From Mycobacteriales bacterium (GTDB taxonomy: Bacteria > Actinomycetota > Actinomycetes > Mycobacteriales > SCTD01): 52,060 nt of DNA. Each line of letters opens with the position of its first letter. Within the stretch, counting starts at the first letter, position 1. The stretch is from positions 1-52,060 of the forward strand of contig JAUJOY010000006.1 of NCBI GenBank assembly GCA_030447385.1. The letters run 5' to 3'. Below are positions 25,100-36,161 of the stretch, piece by piece. The notes below the pieces were generated by a model that worked only from the letters and a program-made list of their open reading frames with translations, ran no database searches and was not told the origin of the DNA. Made by a program: the position numbers and the translations under genes.

Positions 25100-26232
25100 G
25101 CGATGCCGGCGCCGGACAGGGCGCTCGGCCGGCCGAGGTCGGACGCCAGCGCGGCCTCCAGCAGTGCCTGCATCCCCTCGGCAATCGCGTCCCACTCGTG
25201 CCGGCGCCGGAGCGGCGCGACCTTGGCGTCACGATCGGCGACCGAGTGCCGCACCACCTGCCGGCAGGCCTCCACGAACGCCGACCGGGTGGCCGCCAGG
25301 TGCACCACGTCGCTCCAGTCGGCCACCACGTCGGGCACCTCGGTCGAGACCACAGGCAGCCCCGCCGCGAGGTACTCGAGCGTCTTGGTGGGGCTGATCG
25401 AACGCGTCGCGTCGTTGAGGGCGAAGGGCATCAGGGCGACGTCCAGCCCCGCCATCACCTCGGGCAGGCGGTCGTAGGGCTGCATGCCCAGGTAGGAGAT
25501 GTTCGGCGCCTGGGGCAGGTCCGCCTCGTCGATCTTCGTGACGGGGCCGACCATGTGCACGTCCCAGTCCGGCAGCGCCGTCGCCAGGTGTGCCAGCAGC
25601 GGCAGGTCCAGCCGCTCGTCGAGGACGCCGACATAGCCCGCGACCGGACGCGGATGCCGGTGACGCAGCCGCCGGGACTGGGCGTAGTGGTCGCACTCCA
25701 CGCCGCTCGGGAACAGGTAGGTGCGATCGGCGCCGCGAACCGCCGCGGCGCTGCGGTGCAGCGAGCGGCCGCCGGCGAACACGACGTCGGCGCGGTCCAG
25801 GCAGCGACGCATGCGCAGCAGCATCTCGGGAGGTGCGTCGGCGAAGCTGGACAGGTCGTCCATCACGTCGTAGACGAGCAGGCGGGGCGCGAGGGCCTCC
25901 GCGACGTCCACCGCCGTCGGGGCGTAGACCCACACGTCGCGCAGCCGCTCACCCAGGAGGGCCTCGAGCATCGGCACGACTCGGCCGGCCTCCGGGGTGC
26001 TCCAGCCGTAGAGCGTGATGCCCTGCGGGAGCTCCAGCCAGACCCGCTGCACGACCCCGGCGTCCTCGACGTGCAGCCGCGGCTCGAAGACGTCCGCGGT
26101 GCGTGGCTCCTCCACGAACCAGGTACGGCGGGCGCGGCCGAGCCGGCTGATCAGGTGCTGCGGGCGCTGCCACACCCAGTCCCAGCGCAGGTGTGACAGG
26201 ACCACCAGGTCCCCGTGCTCCCAGCCGTGCAT
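25096..26232 (-). CDS. Glycosyltransferase (GT4/GT1-like, GT-B fold)
   Basis: The 378-residue protein opens with DLVVLSHLRWDWVWQRPQHL, a hallmark of a glycosyltransferase subgroup whose genes in other bacteria are often near UDP-galactopyranose mutase genes. The C-terminal nucleotide-sugar domain shows VAGYVGVLDERLDLPLLAHL and the donor-site region PFALNDATRSISPTKTLEYL. No membrane helix is seen. With Glf encoded across the locus, UDP-galactofuranose is a candidate donor; this is inference. The ATG has GAGGAGGA upstream. Its stop overlaps the GH43-like gene, tying the two opposing activities together translationally. Confidence 0.85.
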   Translation of the reverse strand: MHGWEHGDLVVLSHLRWDWVWQRPQHLISRLGRARRTWFVEEPRTADVFEPRLHVEDAGVVQRVWLELPQGITLYGWSTPEAGRVVPMLEALLGERLRDVWVYAPTAVDVAEALAPRLLVYDVMDDLSSFADAPPEMLLRMRRCLDRADVVFAGGRSLHRSAAAVRGADRTYLFPSGVECDHYAQSRRLRHRHPRPVAGYVGVLDERLDLPLLAHLATALPDWDVHMVGPVTKIDEADLPQAPNISYLGMQPYDRLPEVMAGLDVALMPFALNDATRSISPTKTLEYLAAGLPVVSTEVPDVVADWSDVVHLAATRSAFVEACRQVVRHSVADRDAKVAPLRRRHEWDAIAEGMQALLEAALASDLGRPSALSGAGIA

Positions 26233-26288
26233 GCTCCTCCTCGGCGTCCTCGCCTCCCGGGGGGTGGCGGAAGGGCTCTGCCCCCTAA

Positions 26289-26301
26289 TGTCCGAATGAC
26301 A
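26289..26301. promoter_or_regulatory. Small palindrome TGTC-N5-GACA between galK and the glycosyltransferase gene
   Basis: The 70-bp gap is the largest inside the leftward galactose locus. TGTC (26289-26292) and GACA (26298-26301) form a short inverted repeat. Between it and the glycosyltransferase start a G-run and C-run (26259-26286) could pair as a hairpin. The region may hold an internal promoter, attenuator or terminator dividing galM-galK from the six downstream genes. Confidence 0.3.
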
Positions 26302-26302
26302 C

Positions 26303-27451
26303 TCACCGCAGGCGGGCGGCCCCCGGGGCGGCCTGCACGCCTCGTACGACCGGCTGGGAGAAGCCGGCGGCCGCAGCGGCCGACCGGCACCGCGCCCGAA
26401 CCCGGTCTACCTGTGCTGCGGGCACGATGGCCACGACGGAACCGCCGAAGCCCCCACCGGTCATCCGGGCCGCCACCGCTCCGGCGGCGAGCGCGGCGTC
26501 GACGGCAGCGTCCAGCTCGGGGCAGGAGACCTCGAAGTCCTCGCGCAGGCTCGCGTGCCCGGCGGCCAGCAGTCCCCCGAGCGGCGCGAGCTCGCCCCGG
26601 GTCAGCGCGTCGGCGAGTGCCAGAACCCTCGCGTTCTCAGTGACCACGTGCCGAGCCCGGCGCAGCCGCTCGTCCCCCAGCACGTCGGCGGCCCCCTCCA
26701 CGTCCTCGAGCGTGACGTCGCGCAGAGCCCGTACGCCCAGCAGCTCGGCTGCCTGCTCGCATGCTGCGCGCCGGGCGGCGTAGCCCCCGCTCGCGTGAGC
26801 GTGCGTGACCCGGGTGTCGATGACGACCAGCTGCAGGCCGGCTTCCGCCAGGTGGAGCGGCACCCGGCGGACCTCCAGGGACCGGCAGTCCAGCAGGATG
26901 GCCGACCCGGCCCGTCCGTGCATCGACACCATCTGGTCCATCACCCCGACGGGTGCGCCGACGACCTCCACCTCCGCGCGCTGCCCGGCCAGTGCCAGTG
27001 CGGTCGGGTCGACACGGGCACCCGCGAGCTCGGCGAGCGCCAGGCCGACCGAGCACTCGAGGGCGGCGCTCGAGGAGAGCCCGGCGCCGCTCGGCACGTC
27101 CGAGCTCACGACGACATCAGCCCCAGACAGCTCGATCCCCTGCTGCTGGAGCGCCCAGGCCGTACCTGCCGCGTACCCCGACCAGCCGGGGATCCGGTGC
27201 GGGTCGAGGTCGTCCAGCGGCAGCGGCTGCCCTGCGCCGTGCTGCACCGAGCGGACGTGCAGCACCCCGTCGTCGCGCCGGCGCGCAGCGGCCAGGCACG
27301 ACAGGTCGATCGCGACCGGGAGCACGAATCCCTCGTTGTAGTCGGTGTGCTCACCCAGCAGGTTCACCCGGCCTGGGGCCTGCCAGACACCCTCGGGCGC
27401 CTCGCCGACAGCGGCGTGGAAGGCGTCGACGACGGTGTCGACGCGGCTCAC
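26303..27451 (-). CDS. galK: Galactokinase
   Basis: The 382-residue GHMP kinase phosphorylates alpha-D-galactose at C1. The galactokinase signature GRVNLLGEHTDYNEGFVLP is near residues 28-46, the ATP-binding VPSGAGLSSSAALE is central, the catalytic Asp lies in GAPVGVMDQM, and the C-terminal motif is MTGGGFGGSVVAI. The GTG start at 27451 is preferred over ATG 27472 because it forms the 4-bp GTGA overlap with the galM stop seen throughout this operon. Confidence 0.95.
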   Translation of the reverse strand: MSRVDTVVDAFHAAVGEAPEGVWQAPGRVNLLGEHTDYNEGFVLPVAIDLSCLAAARRRDDGVLHVRSVQHGAGQPLPLDDLDPHRIPGWSGYAAGTAWALQQQGIELSGADVVVSSDVPSGAGLSSSAALECSVGLALAELAGARVDPTALALAGQRAEVEVVGAPVGVMDQMVSMHGRAGSAILLDCRSLEVRRVPLHLAEAGLQLVVIDTRVTHAHASGGYAARRAACEQAAELLGVRALRDVTLEDVEGAADVLGDERLRRARHVVTENARVLALADALTRGELAPLGGLLAAGHASLREDFEVSCPELDAAVDAALAAGAVAARMTGGGFGGSVVAIVPAAQVDRVRARCRSAAAAAGFSQPVVRGVQAAPGAARLR

Positions 27452-28350
27452 CCCACCGCCCGCAGCGTCCACGTGCCCCGCCAGCTCGCGCCGGGTTCGA
27501 GCACGACGAGGTCCTCGCCGCTCCGCAGCGCATCAGGAGGGCAGGTCATCGGCTCCAGGGCGAGCCCGCGCCGGCGTCGACCGGGCTCCGGCAGGTCGTC
27601 GCCCGTGTAGACCTGCCGCCACCGGAAGGCGTCGTCGGCGTCGAGCTGCACCCCGGTGCCGTCAGCGGCCAGCAGCCGGCAGGGGCCGCCGGACAGGGAG
27701 CCGAAGCAGGTGTCGAGCTGCACGTCGCGCAGGGCCCGGGGCGTGCGGAAGTCGTACGCCGTCCCGTCCACCGCCTGCAGTCCCAGGGGGAGCAGGCGCT
27801 CGTCGTCGACGAGGACGTACGCGCCGGCCGGGATCTCGAGCCGGGCCTCGTCGAGGGTGGGCGTGCCGGCCGTGACGTAGGGGTGAGCGGCGTAGCCGAA
27901 GGGGCTGGGAGCAGCGCCGAGATTGGCCGCGGCCACCTCGCAGGACAGACTCCCGCTCGCCACCTGCCAGCGGACGGTCAGCCCGAGGGTGCCCGGCCAG
28001 CCGGGCTGGGGGTGCAGGACGGTGCTCAACAGGGCCGTGGACGCCCCCTTCTCCTCGACCACCCACGGCCGCCACCGGACCAGGCCGTGCAGCGCGCTTG
28101 CGCGGGAGGGCTCGGTGATGTCGAGCTGGTGGCTCACTCCGCCCCAGGACCACTGCCCATCGCGGACCCTGTTCGGCCAGGGCATGCAGTGCTGACCCCG
28201 CCCCGCCGTGAGGGGCTCGTCCGGCCCGAAGCCGTCCACCAGGGCTCGGCCGTCGACGGTGAGCGTGCGCAGGGCCGCGCCGAGCTCGACGACCACGGCT
28301 GTGGTGCCGCCGTGCACGAGCTCGAGCTGGCGGCCGGTGGGTGCAGTCAT
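27448..28350 (-). CDS. galM: Aldose 1-epimerase (galactose mutarotase)
   Basis: The 300-residue beta-sandwich protein matches bacterial aldose epimerases: CMPWPNRVRDGQW, SALHGLVRW with the first conserved His, PFGYAAHPYV with the catalytic His, and LEPMTCPPDAL with the catalytic Glu. It interconverts beta- and alpha-galactose so that galactokinase can act. It is the first gene of the leftward operon, preceded by AAAGGGAGG, and faces UDP-galactopyranose mutase across a 103-bp regulatory region. Confidence 0.9.
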   Translation of the reverse strand: MTAPTGRQLELVHGGTTAVVVELGAALRTLTVDGRALVDGFGPDEPLTAGRGQHCMPWPNRVRDGQWSWGGVSHQLDITEPSRASALHGLVRWRPWVVEEKGASTALLSTVLHPQPGWPGTLGLTVRWQVASGSLSCEVAAANLGAAPSPFGYAAHPYVTAGTPTLDEARLEIPAGAYVLVDDERLLPLGLQAVDGTAYDFRTPRALRDVQLDTCFGSLSGGPCRLLAADGTGVQLDADDAFRWRQVYTGDDLPEPGRRRRGLALEPMTCPPDALRSGEDLVVLEPGASWRGTWTLRAVG

Positions 28351-28361
28351 CTGGCCTCCCT

Positions 28362-29614
<1,253 letters not shown>

Positions 29615-29660
29615 GCCGGCCCAGCGCGCAGCGCGAAGGGCGTCGGGCACGCTCGTGACA

Positions 29661-29688
29661 CCCACCTGCGGGACCCGCCGGAGGTGGG
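29661..29688. terminator. Bidirectional stem-loop between glf and glcF
   Basis: CCCACCT (29661-29667) and AGGTGGG (29682-29688) pair over a 14-nt loop that itself contains GCGGG/CCCGC. It lies in the 78-bp gap between two convergent genes, the expected place for a shared terminator. No T-run follows. Confidence 0.55.
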
Positions 29689-29692
29689 CGGG

Positions 29693-31243
29693 TCAGCTCG
29701 GGGAGGTGCGCGGTAGGGCGGTGCCCGGCCCGTCCAGTGCCGCGGCCAGCACCTGCTCCACCGGCAGGCCCCGGATCGACGCGTCGAGCACCTGGACGGT
29801 GTGGGCGACCGGGATGCGGGTGCCCATGCGCTCGAGCGTCGTCGCGACCTGCATCCAGCAGCCCGGGTTGGCCGTCACCAGGAGCTGAGCTTGCGTGTCG
29901 AGGACGGCGCGGGCCTTGCGCTCACCCAGCTCCCGGGCCGGCTCGGGCTGCAGGAGGTTGTACGTGCCGGCACTGCCGCAGCAGATCTCGGCCTCGACGA
30001 GCTCGCGCAGCTCGACGCCCGGCACACCGCGCAGCAACCGGCGCGGCTGGTCGCGGATCCCCTGCGCATGCGCGAGGTGGCAGGCGTCCTGGTAGGCGAT
30101 GCTGACCGGCAGCGCGTGGCGCACGGCCACCGGCCCGAGCTCGTCGAGCAGCTCGGTGACGTCACGGACCCGCTCGGCGAGCGCCTGCGCCCGGCCCGCC
30201 CACGCCGGCTCGTCCCGCAGCTGGTGGCCGTAGTCCTTGAGGTTGGACCCGCAGCCGGCGGCGTTCACCACGACGGTGTCGACGCCCGCACGCTCGAAGA
30301 GCTCGATCACCTCCTTGGCGAACGCCAGCGCCTGCCCCTCCAGGCCGCCGTGCGCGGACAGCGCGCCGCAGCAGCCCTGCCGCCGCGGGACGATGACCTC
30401 ACACCCCTCGGCGGCCAGTACGCGCACGGTCGCCGTGTTGACGTCGGGGAAGAAGGTGCCCTGCACGCAGCCGGTGAGCAGCCCGACGGTCCGGCGCCGG
30501 GTGCCGGCGGCGGGGGTCCGCTCCGGGATCCGCTCGACCTTGCCCAGTCTCGGCGCCAGGGACTCCATCGCCTGCAGCGGCGCCGGCAGGCGGGCCAGCA
30601 GCCCGCTGCGGGCAAGCAGCTTTCCCAGTCCGCTGAGCTGGTAGGCCCGCAGCGGTGCCCGCAGCGCCCGCAGCCTCCTGGGATAGGGGAACAGGGCGTA
30701 GATGGCATCCCGGTAGAGCCGCTCGGCTCTTGGGCGCTCGTAGCGACGCTCCACCTGCGCGCGCGTGGCCTCGATGAGCTTGTCGTACTGCACCCCCGAG
30801 GGACACGCGGTGACGCAGGCCATGCACCCGAGGCACTGGTCGAGGTGGCGCACCATCGTGGCGTCCAGCGCCTCGCCCTCGAGGCCTTCCTTCATGAGGT
30901 AGATGCGCCCGCGCGGGCTGTCCATCTCCTCGCCCCACAGGACGTACGTCGGGCAGGAGGGCAAGCAGAAGCCGCAGTGCACGCAGTCCCCGACGAGAGC
31001 GGCGTCGGGCGGGTGGTGCTCGTCGAAGGCGGGGAGCAGCGGCTGGCCGACGGAGGGCAGGCCGAGCGGGATCGGCGTCCCGGTCGTGGCTGGTCCGGCG
31101 CTGGCGCTGACGGCGCCACCCTGGCCGAGGTCCAGCGGGCGCCGGGCCCCGACCACCTCCGCCGTGGCCTGGTCGGTGGCCCGCTCCGCCCCGGTCGCGG
31201 CGCCCTCGGGCAGCTCGCTCGCCCCTGATCCGGCGCCGGCCAC
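29693..31243 (-). CDS. glcF: Glycolate oxidase iron-sulfur subunit
   Basis: The 516-residue protein has a disordered Ala/Gly-rich N-terminal extension of about 75 residues, then two 4Fe-4S motifs, CVHCGFCLPSCPTY and CLGCMACVTACPSG, and two CCG domains (GCVQGTFF with GCCGAL, and DACHLAHAQG with CCGSAGTYN). It would take electrons from the GlcD/GlcE flavin subunits. The GTG start overlaps the glcE stop (TAGTG). Much of the extension may be absent if a later start is used. Confidence 0.9.
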   Translation of the reverse strand: MAGAGSGASELPEGAATGAERATDQATAEVVGARRPLDLGQGGAVSASAGPATTGTPIPLGLPSVGQPLLPAFDEHHPPDAALVGDCVHCGFCLPSCPTYVLWGEEMDSPRGRIYLMKEGLEGEALDATMVRHLDQCLGCMACVTACPSGVQYDKLIEATRAQVERRYERPRAERLYRDAIYALFPYPRRLRALRAPLRAYQLSGLGKLLARSGLLARLPAPLQAMESLAPRLGKVERIPERTPAAGTRRRTVGLLTGCVQGTFFPDVNTATVRVLAAEGCEVIVPRRQGCCGALSAHGGLEGQALAFAKEVIELFERAGVDTVVVNAAGCGSNLKDYGHQLRDEPAWAGRAQALAERVRDVTELLDELGPVAVRHALPVSIAYQDACHLAHAQGIRDQPRRLLRGVPGVELRELVEAEICCGSAGTYNLLQPEPARELGERKARAVLDTQAQLLVTANPGCWMQVATTLERMGTRIPVAHTVQVLDASIRGLPVEQVLAAALDGPGTALPRTSPS

Positions 31244-32433
31244 TACAGCCCTCCCACGAAACGGCCGGGCGCCATCCGGCGTTCCGGGTCGAACCGCTCC
31301 TTGACGCGGCGCATCAGGTCGAACGCGTCGCCGACCGGCCCCCAGTGGTCCAGCTGCGCGCGTACCGCCTCGGGCACGCGCAGCACGACGGCGGTCCCGT
31401 CATGGGGGGCGAGCGCGGCGCGCAGATCCGCCAGCCGCTCGACCGCCTCCTGTTCGGCAAGGGCGACGTAGGCGACTCCGGTGCCGGCGGAGGCGGCCAC
31501 CTGCGCGCCCACCGGCAGTGCGCCGAGGACAGCCGGAAGAGCAGCCGGGACGTACGCGAGGCGCAGCACGACGTCGTCGACCCCGCCCGGTCGCCGGCCG
31601 AAGGCCGCCGGCAGCCCCTCGCCCTCGACGCCACCCCCGAGCAACGCGACGGCCGCGTGCGCCTGCGCCGTCACCGAGGCGGGGACCGACTCGAACACCA
31701 CCACGAGCTCACCCGCACCCCCCGCAGTGGCGAGCAGCTCGACGGCCGAGGGCGTCAGCGTCGACCGCGTGAGGCGCACCGCCAGGGGGCCGGCCGCAGC
31801 GGCGTCGGGCAGGTCCAGAACCACGACCCGCCGCGCCGGAGGCACCGGGTGCAACCGCCACGTGGTGGACACGACGACGCCGAGGCTGCCGTGCGCCCCG
31901 GTGTAGAGCTTGCCGAGGTCGTACCCGGCGACGTTCTTCACGACCTTGCCGCCCGCCGACGCGACGGTGCCGTCGGCGAGCACCACCGTGGCCCCGATCA
32001 GCAGGTCGCGCGCGGTGCCATAGCGCAGCCGCCGCGGGCCGGAGGCATTGGCGCTCACCACTCCGCCGAGCGTGGCACCAGGCTCCGGCGGGTCCAGCCC
32101 GAGCTGCTGCCCCGCGTCGCCCAGCTGTGCCTGCAGATCAGCCAGACGCACACCCGCCTCGGCCACCACGACGAGGTCACCGGCGACGTGCTCGACCACC
32201 CGGTCGAGGCCGGTGGTGTCGAGCAGCAGGTCGCAGGAGACCGGCGGCGCGGCCCACGACGTCTTGCTCCCGCCGCCGACGGGGACGACGCTGAGGCCGT
32301 CGGCCGATGCCGCCCGCAGCACCTCGGCGACCTCCGCAACGGTGCGGGGGCGTACGACCTCTTGGGGTTGCACCCCGGAGACGGCGTCCGCGGGGGTCGC
32401 CGGCCGACGCTGCACCGCGGTGGTGGTCGTCAT
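31243..32433 (-). CDS. glcE: Glycolate oxidase FAD-binding subunit
   Basis: The 396-residue PCMH-type FAD protein has the flavin-binding segment LSVVPVGGGSKTSWAAPP, then GATLGGVVSANASGPRRLRYG, VLADGTVASAGGKVVKNVAG and YDLGKLYTGAHGSLGVV, which distinguish GlcE from the larger GlcD. It forms the glycolate oxidase complex with GlcD and GlcF. Its ATG overlaps the glcD stop (TGATG) and its stop overlaps glcF. Confidence 0.92.
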   Translation of the reverse strand: MTTTTAVQRRPATPADAVSGVQPQEVVRPRTVAEVAEVLRAASADGLSVVPVGGGSKTSWAAPPVSCDLLLDTTGLDRVVEHVAGDLVVVAEAGVRLADLQAQLGDAGQQLGLDPPEPGATLGGVVSANASGPRRLRYGTARDLLIGATVVLADGTVASAGGKVVKNVAGYDLGKLYTGAHGSLGVVVSTTWRLHPVPPARRVVVLDLPDAAAAGPLAVRLTRSTLTPSAVELLATAGGAGELVVVFESVPASVTAQAHAAVALLGGGVEGEGLPAAFGRRPGGVDDVVLRLAYVPAALPAVLGALPVGAQVAASAGTGVAYVALAEQEAVERLADLRAALAPHDGTAVVLRVPEAVRAQLDHWGPVGDAFDLMRRVKERFDPERRMAPGRFVGGL

Positions 32434-33890
32434 CAGAAGACCTCACCCAGGCCGGCCGCCTGCAGCGGGTGCTCGCCCGTGCGCGGTCCGGGGCGTTCCC
32501 CGCACATGCGCGGGGTCGGGAAGATCTTGCCGGGGTTGGCGATCCCAGCCGGGTCGAACGCGCACCGCACGAGCTGCATCGTGTCGAGGTCGTCGGCGGT
32601 GAACTGCTCCGCCATCTTGCTGCGCTTCTCGTGACCCACACCGTGCTCACCGGTGATGGAGCCGCCGGAGGTGATGCACAGGTCGAGGATCGCGCCGGCG
32701 AGCGCCTCCGCGTCGTGCGCCTGCCCGTCCACCGCATCGTCGAAGAGGACGAGCGGATGCAGGTTGCCGTCCCCGGCGTGGAACACGTTGGCCACGCGCA
32801 GCCCGACCTCGTCGGCCATGCGGGTGATGTCCGCGAGCACCTCGGGCAGCTGCGTGCGGGGGATCACCCCGTCCTGCACGAAGTAGGACGGGCTGATCCG
32901 CCCGACGGCTGCAAAGGCTGACTTGCGGCCCTTCCACATCAGCGCCCGCTCGGCGGCGTCCGCAGCGATGCGGGTCTCGAAGGCGTGGCGATGCAGCGCG
33001 ATGCGCTCGACCTCGGCGAACTGCGCCTCGACCTCCACCTGCGGCCCGTCGAGCTCGATGACGAGCACGGCCACGGCGCCCTTCGGGTAGCCGCACCGGA
33101 CAGCGGCCTCGGCGGCCTCGATCGCGAGCGCGTCCATCATCTCGATGGCCGCGGGCAGGATGCCCGCCGCGATGATGTCGCTGACGGTTCCGGCGGCGTC
33201 CTCCACCGAGCGGTAGCCGACGAGCATCGTCTGCACGGACTCCGGGACGCGGATCAGGCGCAGCGTCACCTCGGTGGCGACACCGAGCGTGCCCTCGCTG
33301 CCGACGAAGGCCCCGAGCAGGTCGTAGCCCGGATGCTCCGGCGCCGGACCGCCGAGGTGCACCACGCTGCCGTCGGGCAGGACCACCTCGGCGCCCATCA
33401 CGTGGTTGACGGTGAAGCCGTACTTCAGGCAGTGGGCGCCACCGGCGTTCTCGGCGACGTTCCCGCCAATCGAGCAGACGAGCTGCGAGGACGGGTCGGG
33501 GGCGTAGGCCAGGTCGTGCGGCGCGGCGTCGCGGGTCACCCACAGGTTGATGACCCCGGGCTGCACGACGACGCGGGCGTTGTCGGCATCGACAGGTCCG
33601 AGTCCGCGCAGCCGCGAGAGCACGAGCAGCACGCCCTCCGCGTGCGGAAGTGCACCGCCGGACAGCCCGGTGCCTGACCCGCGGGCCACGAACGGCACGC
33701 CGTTCTCGGCGCACAGCCGCACCGTGTCGACGACGTGCTGGCGGCTCTCCGCCAGGACGACCACCGCCGGCGTGACCCGGAAGTTGGCGAGCCCGTCGCA
33801 CTCGTACGTCCGCAGCTGCGCGCGGTCGGTGAGCACCCGTTCGACGCCGACTGCGTCGCGCAGCGCGGCCGCGAGCCCGATCGTGTCCAT
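32433..33890 (-). CDS. glcD: Glycolate oxidase catalytic subunit
   Basis: The 485-residue flavoprotein oxidises glycolate (or D-lactate in paralogues) to glyoxylate. FAD-binding motifs are PFVARGSGTGLSGGALPH, SIGGNVAENAGGAHCLKYG and LLGAFVGSEGTLGVATEVTL; the C-terminal catalytic region has NVFHAGDGNLHPLVLFD and SGGSITGEHGVGHEKR. The length matches GlcD. It starts 5 bp after the malate synthase stop, and its stop overlaps glcE. No glycolate permease gene is adjacent. Confidence 0.94.
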   Translation of the reverse strand: MDTIGLAAALRDAVGVERVLTDRAQLRTYECDGLANFRVTPAVVVLAESRQHVVDTVRLCAENGVPFVARGSGTGLSGGALPHAEGVLLVLSRLRGLGPVDADNARVVVQPGVINLWVTRDAAPHDLAYAPDPSSQLVCSIGGNVAENAGGAHCLKYGFTVNHVMGAEVVLPDGSVVHLGGPAPEHPGYDLLGAFVGSEGTLGVATEVTLRLIRVPESVQTMLVGYRSVEDAAGTVSDIIAAGILPAAIEMMDALAIEAAEAAVRCGYPKGAVAVLVIELDGPQVEVEAQFAEVERIALHRHAFETRIAADAAERALMWKGRKSAFAAVGRISPSYFVQDGVIPRTQLPEVLADITRMADEVGLRVANVFHAGDGNLHPLVLFDDAVDGQAHDAEALAGAILDLCITSGGSITGEHGVGHEKRSKMAEQFTADDLDTMQLVRCAFDPAGIANPGKIFPTPRMCGERPGPRTGEHPLQAAGLGEVF

Positions 33891-33895
33891 GTCGC

Positions 33896-35499
<1,604 letters not shown>

Positions 35500-35503
<4 letters not shown>

Positions 35504-35916
35504 GGCGCGCTGCTCAGTCCCACACCGGCCACGGCGGTGGTGCATGCGGCCTCGTCCTGCTCACCGGTGCCACCGCTCCCACCGAGCGCCCCCAGAAGCA
35601 CGCCGTCGCGGTAGACGGGTACAGCCCCGGTCTGCGGCGTGTAACGGCCGTGCGTCATCACCGTGATCGAGGAGGCGAAGGTGGGCATCGAGGCCATCTT
35701 CTCCTTCTGCGCCGCGCTCGGCGTGCCGTACGCCGCGGCCGTCCAGGCCTTCCCCTGGGCGACCTCCGCGGTGATCCAGAGCGCACCGTCCATCCGCGCC
35801 ATCGCGATCAGGTGGCCGTAGGGGTCCATCACCGCGAACGACATGACAACGCCCGCCTCGGAAGCGGCACCGCACGCCGCGGCCAGCAGCTCCTGGGCGT
35901 CGGCGAGCGTCAGCAT
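35500..35916 (-). CDS. glcG: GlcG/HbpS family heme-binding-like protein
   Basis: The 138-residue protein matches the GlcG/HbpS family: [53 protein letters not shown] and the C-terminal [19 protein letters not shown]. Members are encoded in glycolate operons but their role is unsettled; HbpS binds heme and senses redox stress. Start ATG 35916 is selected because GCAGGA lies 9 nt upstream; ATG 35934 is possible. It is first in the glycolate operon and overlaps aceB by 4 bp. Confidence 0.85.
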
Positions 35917-36149
35917 GAGCCGATCCTGCCCCATCGGGCTGGGCGCTGCGGCGGCCGCCGCCGAGGCGAGCTCGGCATGCTCGGTGAGCAGCGTCCGGCG
36001 GTCACATCCGCACACAACCTGATCATCGGCCGGGCCGGAAGCGGCTGCGTCCAGCGCGCGGCCAGCCGCAGTGGATCACGATGTGTGCGAGGAGGTCCGC
36101 GGCCCACCGTGTCCCGTGCCCTCGGGCGGCGGCGTGAGCATGCCGGCCC

Positions 36150-36155
36150 TACCGT
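36150..36155 (+). promoter_or_regulatory. -10 element of a leaderless photolyase promoter (TACCGT)
   Basis: TACCGT is followed by 6 nt and the photolyase ATG at 36162, with no Shine-Dalgarno between. The 245-bp region between this gene and divergent glcG also contains the glcG operon promoter, which I could not locate precisely. Confidence 0.5.
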
Positions 36156-36161
36156 TGCGCG

